Shown: positions 56,812 to 64,000 of the stretch, piece by piece | Layout: every line of letters starts with the position of its first letter | Numbering within the stretch: the stretch's first letter is position 1 | Assembly: GCA_012861695.1 (NCBI GenBank) | Contig: JAAOOA010000016.1 | Coordinates: 22,295,202 to 22,359,201 of the forward strand | Reading direction: 5' to 3' | DNA: 64,000 nucleotides | From: Trematomus loennbergii | Taxonomy: Eukaryota > Chordata > Actinopteri > Perciformes > Nototheniidae | The notes under the pieces: model-generated | Database searches by the model: none | Told to the model about the DNA's origin: nothing | Seen by the model: only the letters and a program-made list of their open reading frames with translations | Position numbers and translations under genes: made by a program

Positions 56812-57693
56812 TGACAGATTCCAAGTTAAGAGCATTCTCAGTGCCAGGCTCAACTGCAGATATTAAGGAAAGGATACACATAAGATCAGATGCTATAACA
56901 CAGAACCCAGATAAAGGAAGAAGGCCAGGAAACAAATCAAGAAGATGATGAATTTGTGGCAGACCAGAGGACTGATCCCAGCAGATGATATCTACAACAG
57001 GACAATGCATGGATGAAAGCCGGACGACCCTTTTGGTATGGATCTGCAAAAAACGCTATGAACAAAGCTGAAAAAAGAAAAACAAGAGTTGCAAGTCTAG
57101 TACTCCATCTGAAATATGTTAGTTTAGGATTGAAAGACAGTATATATGGGGTTCAAGCAGCAGATCCGCCAGTGAAGGAAGACATAGCAGAAAAAACAGA
57201 AGATGCTCCAGTTATCCAAACTCTGAAGCTATATCCAAGCCTGACTCAAGCGCCACCTCCCTACATATCAGAGAACAACCCTTTTTCTCCCTCTTCAATT
57301 CAAGCCCCAAATGTTGGTGTTCTAGGAAGAATATTGAATTTGGAGTGAGTCCCCACAACCAGGGAAGTCAAACAATTGGAGTATGAGGTCAGAATCTTAA
57401 CCGGTAAGAACAACCAGTTGATGGAGGAAAGCAGACGCAACAAATACACGAGTGATATGGCGGCAGCAATGAAGGACTCCCAACTTCAGCAAGTGGGTTC
57501 AGAAGCGCTAGGAACATCCATGTCTATCCAGTCACTCGGGAGGAACCAACACGGAGGAGATTCAGGACCACTGACAGATCACACGGGTCCAGCCAGGCTA
57601 TTCAGGTCTGATCTCCAAAGAGAAGAAGAAGAAAATGAAGACCAAGAACTCAATAAAAGGACAGAAAAGAGACGCTCGGAAAAGAGACACATG
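56812..57693 (+). pseudogene. ERV gag relic, N-terminal part (matrix region)
   Basis: An ATG at 56812 opens a 43-codon frame (start MTDSKLRAFSVPGSTADIKE) that stops after SRR. A frame starting at 57013 then runs to an in-frame TGA at 57346-57348 and continues in the same frame through a charged, coiled-coil-like segment (EVRILTGKNNQLMEESRRN) up to the MITE insertion at 57693. APPPYI near 57250 is a PPxY late-domain motif, the ESCRT-recruiting budding signal of retroviral Gag. Position after the LTR, the PPPY motif and the coiled coil identify gag; no cellular homologue is suggested. The breaks are an early stop, the TGA and the insertion. Confidence 0.65.
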
Positions 57694-58299
57694 AGCCGCG
57701 TTCACACCAAGTACTTTGCCGTATTTAGTGCCGGCACTCAGAGCCCCGGCACTTATGACCCCAGGGCATTTAGTACAGATCGCGTTCACACCGGAGTACT
57801 TTTCCCCGAGGGAAGATTACGCAAATGAGCCGCTGACGTCACTTCGTCTTCTTCTGCTTTGGGTTTACTGGCCGGCAGCAAACAACTTCACGGCGTATAC
57901 TGCCACCCAGAGTTGGGGACTGGCTTCAGTAGAAGCTGCGAGTAAATCGCCAGAACGCCGACACCTCCTCATCTCCACCGCTCCCATGTTTTGTTTTGTT
58001 TTGCCATAAGTTAGTCTCTCTGCGTTTGTGCGCTGGGCTAATGCTAATGCGAGGATAATACAATGGCGGCTCTACAAAACATTTCAGAGTTGTACGAGGC
58101 GTGGTTTGTAATTCGCCCAGCCAACCAGAACTGGGGCACTTTTTTCCCCCAGGAAAGTACGATCTCTCAGCAGGCACTAAAAATGGGGGTAAAAGTTCCC
58201 GAGATGAAGTGCTCTTTTTGGTGTGAACGCGACATAAGGGGTACTAATGGAACTAAACGCGAAAAGTACGGTGAAAAGTACTCCGGTGTGAACACGGCT
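57694..58299. mobile_element. 606-bp MITE inserted in ERV gag
   Basis: The left TIR AGCCGCGTTCACACCAAGTA and the inverted right TIR AGCCGTGTTCACACCGGAGTA flank a non-coding interior. ATG on both sides (57691-57693 and 58300-58302) is a 3-bp target duplication, and the interrupted gag frame joins up across it. A 3-bp duplication fits PIF/Harbinger-type elements. Open frames inside are not real genes. The insertion post-dates the provirus. Confidence 0.8.
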
Positions 58300-59123
58300 A
58301 TGGAAGAAAGACAGAGAGGAACAAGAACTCAGCAGAAGGATGGAAGAGAGACGGAGAGGAGAAAAAGAAGAAGAAAAAGAATAAAGAGAACAAGATGAAA
58401 AAGCATATCGAACTAATTACTCTCCCGAAAGATCATATTATGAAGAAGAAAATTCAGATCGCATTCTGTAATTCTAGAAGGAGCCCTGGAACAAGACACA
58501 ATATCAGGAAACAAGAGCAAAGAAGATAAAAGTGAACAAAGAAGTATAGATGGCGGAAATGTAAATGGAACAAGAACAGAATCTATAGCTGGAAGACTCA
58601 AGGACAACCCAAGACACATGTTACCATTGATAGCAACTGGAAAAGGAGGATCGACATACTGGACTCACAGGGACATGGAATCACTAGTGACAAATCTACC
58701 ACCACTCCAACGGTGGTCAAAAGTGGGTAAGTGACCTGGAGAAGTACACTGCTCAAGACCGCCTATGCTTGGGAGATCTAAGGCCACTGCTTGGACGAAT
58801 AGAAGGAAGACCAGAGGCAAGAGAGATAGATCACAGGGCCTATTGTAATAACGAACCAGATGACACTCACTCAACGATATTAGGACAGAGTATTGGGCGG
58901 CCATTCGTCGCGCCTACCCGACGAAACGCAGTTTGACTGCAGGGATGCAGGCCTTCTTTAAAAGATGTGAAGAAGTATGGATGGACAGCACAGGAGAACG
59001 TCATGATTTTTCTCCAGCTGTTACAATGTTGTGGAGGCATGCAGTCACCAAAGCCCTGCCAACATCAGTGCAGGATCGCCTGGAAGACGTAGTGGGATTA
59101 GATACCAAACCGGCAAATTGTTC
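58300..59123 (+). pseudogene. ERV gag relic, capsid-like part
   Basis: After the MITE a basic Arg/Lys/Glu-rich stretch ends at 58398. Downstream, in shifted frames, come TYWTHRDMESLVTNLPPLQR, LCLGDLRPLLGRIEGRPEAR and then, at about 58940-59123, MQAFFKRCEEVWMDSTGERH and HAVTKALPTSVQDRLEDVVG. The spacing of these hydrophobic/charged segments and the final helix resemble the capsid of gammaretroviral-type Gag, with the major homology-like helix before a conserved Leu-Glu-Asp element. Several frameshifts and stops separate the pieces. At 59124 the sequence switches abruptly to TTAA-element DNA, so nucleocapsid and protease are lost. Confidence 0.6.
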
Positions 59124-59444
59124 TGACGTCAGAAACAAGGAGCTCCGCCTATATGGGCAACTCTCCACCTATCAGGGGAATGGGGGGTTGGGCCACGGCC
59201 ATTGCCGCTCAAAAGCGCTGGAGACGCTGTAGTACATATGCCAGGCCTGTAAGTAGCGCTGTAGTCTGCCACAAAAGCAGCGAAGAAGACTTCTCACAGA
59301 ATCAGCCCTTGCAAAAACAGGGCTGGAAAAGAGCGAAATGAGGCATGGCTAAAATGCATGATCTGTTTGGTATTTTGAAAATGATTTATATAGGTATGGC
59401 CCTACAATATATTATTCAAATATAGCATGATAGGTCCACTTTAA
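59124..59444. mobile_element. TTAA element, copy 3, left-truncated, inside ERV
   Basis: From CTGACGTCAGAAACA onward the sequence follows copy 1 (39729-40140) closely, and it ends in GCATGATAGGTCCACTTTAA. The left half, including the left TIR, is absent and abuts gag sequence. It therefore did not arrive by a simple transposition at this junction; deletion or recombination is implied. Confidence 0.85.
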
Positions 59445-60121
59445 ATATAGTTGGGGAAAGTATATTTTAGCATAATCTTGACTAAAACAAACAGATGCCA
59501 TTCAAGTACACTTGAATATCCATGCCATAGCACACTGCTTACTGCATGGCTATTGAGACCACACAAAGGTTCGCAACAGGCTCACAAATGTGAGAGTGGA
59601 AAAACTGGTTGGCATTCGGGCAAACCTAAGGCTCTTTGAGCCTGACACAGCCATCCTCAACAAGGCTGGACAGTGACACTGAAGAGGAAGACTCAGAGTT
59701 GGATGTTGATGAGGCCCAGGAAGAGCCCATTGACTGAAAGGGTTTAGCAAAAATGCAGAGGATTGCTTGAAGGAAGATTTGCATGTTTAATGGGACTTTT
59801 TGGAGGGAGAAGGGCTCTTTTCATTTAACATTTTTAATGGGACTTTGTGGGGATTTTTGGATGGGGGGTGCATTTTTGTTCATTTTTTAATGAGTGGGGT
59901 TGGGGGGGATGAGTAATATTTAACTCAACATTCCTGTTTTCTTTCTTCAATGAAACAAATAATTGTTCAATAAAATAATTAAAACTGGTTCTGTTCTACT
60001 TAAAACATTTTTTTTTAAAGATCTGTTGAAATATCATGTTTTTTGTTTAATTTTGCATCGAATATTTCCAAAATTCCCCAGCTTAACTTTCCGGAAATGT
60101 TCCGCTCCTTTGCAACCCTAG
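59445..60121 (+). mobile_element. 3' part of a hAT transposon with transposase C-terminus
   Basis: A short frame at 59569-59676 reads VRNRLTNVRVEKLVGIRANL and RLFEPD, resembling the C-terminal end of the hAT dimerisation domain. One frame over, an acidic tail (DSDTEEEDSELDVDEAQEEP) ends in a stop near 59736. The segment closes at 60103-60121 with CTCCTTTGCAACCCTAG, the inverted form of the CTAGGGTTGCAAAGG tip of a fish hAT family. The left end is missing. hAT assignment rests on tip plus C-terminus together. Confidence 0.65.
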
Positions 60122-60736
60122 TTGTAGTGTTTTTTACAGCAGTTTCAAGAATCAGGCTTAATTTGTTTACGTTTGATTGATTTTGCTGAGTTATAATTTA
60201 GTGCATAAGGCAATATATCTCACTTTCAGTGAGGGGCCCAGCCCTTCATGTTCTTTTGTATGTAACCCTCTGTGAAATTAGTTCGAATTTTCCCTCTAGG
60301 TTAGAAGACATATTATTTTGTCATGATATGTTTGTTCAACTGCACTCAGCAGCAGTGTCAGCCATGCCTCTTGTCCTAGTGCCATTAAACGCATTAGCAA
60401 CATCAAGGTGTTGTTTTTTGCAGCAACAATGACATAATACCACAACAAAAGCCATTATTGAACTAACAAGACTGTAAACTATTCTTTGTGTCAATGGCAG
60501 ATTTTAGTGAATATGCATTTTTACAATCGGAAAAAGATACATCACACAATATTTTTGTATCCTTGTGGGCACACGGAGAATTTATATTTACTAAATGCAA
60601 GGTTATGAGTTTTCCATGTCCTATTCATAATAGGATTATCATTGTAATGTTAATTGAGCATTTTATGCTCAAAGGAGGGAATGTAATGATTATCAGATAA
60701 TTGATTTAGGTGACGTTGTAGTTAATAAATAATAAA
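60122..60736. other. Unassigned sequence between hAT fragment and integrase remnant
   Basis: AT-rich sequence with two short open frames (60229-60432 and 60488-60700) that I do not recognise. AAAGGAGGGA at 60671-60680 matches the polypurine-tract words further downstream, so part of it may be viral. Confidence 0.4.
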
Positions 60737-60749
60737 ATGTTGTCGACAA

Positions 60750-61058
60750 TAGGTCTCATAACAACAAAAGTAACTGGTATACCAAAGCCTGGGCCTCCTA
60801 GACAAGGAGGGAGTGGTCCAGGTTTAGATATTGGACAAATAGAAGTAGATGAATGTGTCAGAGCTCTGAATAATATTATCCAAGTTTTGTCTACACAGGC
60901 TCGGAAAAACTGCAGAGATACCAGACGAGACACCAGAAGAGACTCCTGTTAGGCCAGGTGATTGGGTGAGGGTGAAAGTTCGCAAAAGAAAGTGGGCTGA
61001 TCCCCGGTGGTCGGAACCGTGGGAGGGTGTAACGAACTTAACACGCAATCCGGGTTAA
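60750..61058 (+). pseudogene. ERV integrase C-terminal remnant
   Basis: After a frameshift near 60905 the frame reads RPGDWVRVKVRKRKWADPRW, followed by SEPWEG and a stop at 61056. The arrangement PGDWV(x)V...PRW.GP(W/Y)EG is the GPY/F-type C-terminal domain of gammaretroviral and Ty3-like integrases. The upstream VDECVRALNNIIQVLSTQ looks like the preceding helix. Everything before it in pol is gone. Further pieces in another frame (GANWHPSH) continue to about 61130. Confidence 0.65.
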
Positions 61059-61241
61059 AGGTAAAAAAGGAGCAAATTGGCACCCCTCACACATTGTCAC
61101 CCTTCACTGGCACCTTCCAGAACATTCTCGGCAGAGCTGCAACAAAACAATAAATACAAATAAGATCAAGAGACATTGATATAGAAACAGCTCAAAAGAC
61201 GAATTGTCTTTAGATTTTGATAGATTATCCACTAAAGTGAA

Positions 61242-61316
61242 AACCTATTTTTGTTTTACATCTGTAACCTTTTTTTGTTTTACATCTGAAACCTATTTTT
61301 GTTTTACATCTGAAAA
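61242..61316 (+). repeat. 25-bp tandem repeat upstream of env ORF
   Basis: Three units of AACCTATTTTTGTTTTACAT plus CTG(T/A)A lie 80-150 bp before the env start codon, in the region where an env splice acceptor would be expected; the T-rich units could act as a polypyrimidine tract. Confidence 0.85.
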
Positions 61317-61395
61317 AGAGTCCAACGTTTTGTTTATATTATTTTTTGTATACGTTATTTTGTATTCATCATTTTAAACTGTAACTGACACAACC

Positions 61396-62490
61396 ATGGA
61401 TAAAATTGATGAAATGTCATTGAAAAAGTCAAAGCAATTATGGGACCCCCTAGGGATAAGAGGCCCCCTAGGGATAAGAGTCATATTATTGTTAATTGTG
61501 TTCATTACGATTGGCATCTTTCTGGTTGGGTGGGGAGTACAACATCGTGAAAAACACGAATCCATTCGTGCACTCATAGAAAATGCCAACATCACTAACA
61601 AAACTCCAGCTGTGTTACAGAGACTTTCACTTATCCCCAGAGCCAAAAGATCAGCCGAGCAACAGAAGGAGGGGTTAGAAATACTCATTCCCAGAGGTGA
61701 AGCGGTTACGGTCAGTCTTGATGTGTGTGATGTAGTTGTTTGTGGAGAGATGCAAGACGCAACAGGCCATGACGTTTATGGGTGTATTCATGCTTGGGGA
61801 CAGCCAGACGATAATTCATGGTGTCCTAATTCAGAGAAGGTATACTGGAGTGCTAGGGCTGAAGGAAATAACAATCCCCCTGGTTTAGCGTTTAGGTCTC
61901 AGCTATCCTTTTTCAAAGGTCACCATAGTGGAGATAGCAGCAGACATAATCCAATAATAATTACTTTCAAAAGCGCACTCACTCATTCTTTTGAGAAAAA
62001 GGGAAAAGTAACTGCATTTCACTTAATAATAGGAATAGAAGTTCCTGGTAAAGACCCATTGGGATCAATTTTGGTGAAAATAATCGACCCCCCAGCCCCA
62101 AAATACACTGATTCCATGTTTCAGCCAGTACCAGAAATACCCCCTACTAAGTCCGTGAACAACCGACTGATGACCTATCTGAGTACAACTACTGACAACA
62201 GTGGGATAGAGAAAAACCCCCTTGGGGATTTCTTTGATGGTCTGTTGGGTAAATATAAGAATCTAGTATTGAGTGTGATGTCTATCACAGGTGTGATTGC
62301 AATATTGTCACTGTGTTGTTGTTGTTGCATTCCATGCATCCGCACCCTAGCAAACCGACTGATCACCACGGCCCTCACCCGGGAACATTTTCATGGTCAA
62401 TTTTTCATGAGGGAACGGTTTCAAATGCTAGCAGAACTAGACAACCCAGCCCCATATGCAGATCTTGATTTAAATGATGAGATGGTTTAA
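61396..62490 (+). CDS. ERV env-derived ORF, 364 codons, uninterrupted
   Basis: The start codon sits in a good Kozak context (ACC ATG G). Residues 29-48 form an N-terminal membrane segment after a short basic cytoplasmic part. Two N-glycosylation sequons lie at 65-70 and a furin-type RAKR at 82-85, which would release a leader from a surface-like domain. That domain contains several cysteines (CDVVVC near 110-115, then single Cys). Residues about 290-313 form a second membrane segment followed by CCCCC (307-311) and C314, likely palmitoylated, then a 50-residue cytoplasmic tail. Placement between integrase and the 3' LTR and this topology identify env. It is short for an Env: I see no second furin site, fusion peptide or CX6CC motif, so the central part is probably deleted. 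Fusion is therefore unlikely. Whether it is expressed is unknown. Confidence 0.7.
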   Translation: MDKIDEMSLKKSKQLWDPLGIRGPLGIRVILLLIVFITIGIFLVGWGVQHREKHESIRALIENANITNKTPAVLQRLSLIPRAKRSAEQQKEGLEILIPRGEAVTVSLDVCDVVVCGEMQDATGHDVYGCIHAWGQPDDNSWCPNSEKVYWSARAEGNNNPPGLAFRSQLSFFKGHHSGDSSRHNPIIITFKSALTHSFEKKGKVTAFHLIIGIEVPGKDPLGSILVKIIDPPAPKYTDSMFQPVPEIPPTKSVNNRLMTYLSTTTDNSGIEKNPLGDFFDGLLGKYKNLVLSVMSITGVIAILSLCCCCCIPCIRTLANRLITTALTREHFHGQFFMRERFQMLAELDNPAPYADLDLNDEMV

Positions 62491-62738
62491 ATGATGTTAA
62501 ATTATAAGAATGTTCAAAGAATGTCCAAATGATGAGATTCTTCAAATGATGAAATCATTTGAATGAAGAACCAGTTACAATGCTAATGTAGAGTAAATCC
62601 ATTTCATTTGACCATACACTATTCCAAGATAGTGTATTCTTTTATTACTTTTTACTATTCCCAAATAGTTTGTTTCTTTTTATACTTTGTGAAAACAAGT
62701 GCCTTAACACTGGATGTAGTATAAGAACGATTTCTGTG

Positions 62739-63008
62739 AAAGGAGGGAGTAAGAAATGTTCTAATGCCAAGCTAAATGCTGCTATTTTTAAGAGTGACAT
62801 TGAATGTTAAAACTAGAAGTTATGCACAAAGAAAAACTTTTGTTTGATGACCAACCAAAGTATGTTTTGTATTTTTGTTTTTATGATTTTTTGTATTTTT
62901 TGATTGTATGTTTTTGATATGAGTTATGTACTATGTATGCAATGTCAGATGAAGAACAGATTGATTTCAGTATTATTTACATACCTTAAAAGGTATGTAA
63001 GGAGGGAT
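62739..63008 (+). other. Post-env region with duplicated polypurine tracts
   Basis: AAAGGAGGGA occurs at 62739-62748 and AAGGAGGGA at 62999-63007; the second directly precedes the 3' LTR and is the functional-looking one. The first is followed by GTAAGAAATG, similar to the LTR start, so it may be a relic of an older LTR edge. No gene is visible. Confidence 0.55.
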
Positions 63009-63255
63009 TGTAAAAATTAAAATAAATGTTTAATGACGGTTTTAATTAAAGCTGTTTTATTCTGAAAAAAACGGAAGTTCACGCACTCTTAACTTAAAAC
63101 TTTTATTCTGAAAATTCTTCATCTCCGGTTAGCATTAGCATGTGGCTAATCTTACGTTTTTGAGAAAAGTGAATTTAAGGTGAAAATGACACGTAGTGTT
63201 GCACACTAAAACACACTGACTTTAACACTACATTTATTTGACGCCGAGATGTTAT
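63009..63255 (+). repeat. ERV 3' LTR, truncated
   Basis: It aligns with 54814-55083 and lacks the 21-22 bp present in the 5' copy. After GAGATGTTAT the match ends abruptly and unrelated sequence begins, so the promoter/polyA half of this LTR is missing or displaced beyond the window. Confidence 0.8.
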
Positions 63256-64000
63256 AGAGTGGCGAAGTCCCTCCCCTTCCGTTGAGCCCCATGGGACCTT
63301 ATTTCGGAAAAGTTATGCATTGAAGTCAATGGAGAGAGAAAGATTATCTTCGATCCCGTTTGAATTGTGCCACGAATTACACATATGATGTTTGTCAATT
63401 TAAAAGATAATTTTGCAAGTCAAAAAAAATAAAATGTGTCGTAAAACTGTGAAGTAACACATTTGTTTGTGTGAACCGCTCAATGAACTACATCTCTGGT
63501 CTCACAGAACAACACACGTCACCAAGATGGCCGTCACTACTGTCAACAAACCGATTGGCTACCCTCACACTATCACCACAATGAAACACGTCCTGAAGAA
63601 TGTCATGCAAAGCTGCCTGCCTGCCTTCGATTCTCTCTGAACTGCCCGGTCGTTTTAATGTTTAATGTCAACCATTTGTGCAGATAGCATGAAGTAGAGA
63701 AGATTGCCGATGCTAACGTTAGCGTTAGCATTTCTCCCCGGGCTTAAATGGTGTATTATAGAATGATCACACTGGTGACAGTACTCTTCAAAGGGTTCAC
63801 GAAATATGACTACTACTCTTACTGTTTTACATTGTGGGTTACTTAATGTTACTTCATGTTAAGGCTAATAAAAATGACAAGGCTGTAATGCTAACTAACG
63901 TGCTAGCTACTAGCTAGCTTGATCCAGAGTACTCCTGGTCCTTTCATCAGACGGGAAGCAAAATAACGAGCAACGTGGTACTAAGCACACAGGCATCTTG
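63256..64000. other. Sequence replacing the rest of the 3' LTR; no gene seen
   Basis: It begins AGAGTGGCGAAGTCCCTCCC and contains TTATGCATTGAAGTCAATGG, words I associate with an abundant fish repeat, so an insertion of another mobile element into the LTR is likely. Its far end is not visible. TTAGC/GCTAAC-rich sequence fills the last 300 bp. No coding exon is recognised. Confidence 0.45.

Larger units (their letters stand above)
54814..63255 (+). mobile_element. Endogenous retrovirus, class-I-like, defective and nested
   Basis: The provirus is bounded by related LTR starts (TGTAAGAAATTAAAAT at 54814, TGTAAAAATTAAAAT at 63009), with the polypurine tract AAGGAGGGA directly before the 3' copy. 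The order is 5' LTR, leader with a 41-bp tandem repeat, gag relic, integrase C-terminal remnant, env-derived ORF, polypurine tract, truncated 3' LTR. Protease, reverse transcriptase, RNase H and most of integrase are missing; fragments of a TTAA element (to 59444) and a hAT transposon (to about 60120) occupy that space. A 606-bp MITE splits gag. The capsid-like segment, PPPY motif and integrase GPY/F-type tail point to a gammaretrovirus-related fish lineage. That class is inferred, since no reverse transcriptase survives. Confidence 0.8.

Noticed and set aside
57716..58177. Open frames on both strands in the gag region
   Set aside because: They fall inside the 606-bp MITE, which has clear TIRs and a target duplication.

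Overview
The window looks like genomic DNA from a teleost, probably a percomorph. It has vertebrate split genes with short GT-AG introns, long (TG)n tracts, many fish-type DNA-transposon and MITE remnants, a tRNA-derived SINE and one endogenous retrovirus. No bacterial-style operons, CRISPR arrays or structural RNA genes were found.

Layout. Positions 1-460 hold the last three coding exons of pnpt1 (mitochondrial polynucleotide phosphorylase, + strand). A 2.6 kb gap follows, with a GC-rich promoter at about 2640-2800. ppp4r3b/smek2 (PP4 regulatory subunit 3B, + strand) is complete in 16 coding exons from 3076 to 11551. cfap36/ccdc104 (cilia-associated, BART-like domain, - strand) converges on it from 23691 to 15244. 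This trio matches the human 2p16 neighbourhood. Next comes 5.5 kb of repeat-rich intergenic DNA, then most of an inactive phospholipase D5 gene (pld5-like, - strand, 42702 to 29228), whose first coding exon was not found. Human PLD5 lies on another chromosome, so the cfap36/pld5 junction is a lineage-specific neighbourhood. From 42.7 to 54.8 kb I see no gene.

From 54814 to at least 63255 lies a class-I-like endogenous retrovirus. It has a long 5' LTR, a gag relic (PPPY late motif, coiled coil, capsid-like segment) carrying an in-frame TGA and a 606-bp MITE, almost no pol beyond an integrase C-terminal remnant, and an uninterrupted 364-codon env-derived ORF (61396-62490). Fragments of a TTAA-type DNA element and of a hAT transposon sit where protease, reverse transcriptase and most of integrase should be. 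The 3' LTR breaks off after about 247 bp against unrelated sequence that runs to the window end.

Three points deserve attention. (1) At least ten apparent single-base deletions, mostly in short homopolymers or low-complexity runs, break otherwise conserved exons of all four cellular genes. The pattern fits consensus error in a long-read assembly better than gene death. (2) A (CCCTAA)n telomere-like array serves as the upstream splice region of one pld5 exon. (3) A perfect RFX X-box lies upstream of cfap36. The best candidate for an undescribed functional element is the short, intact env-derived ORF inside a wrecked provirus.
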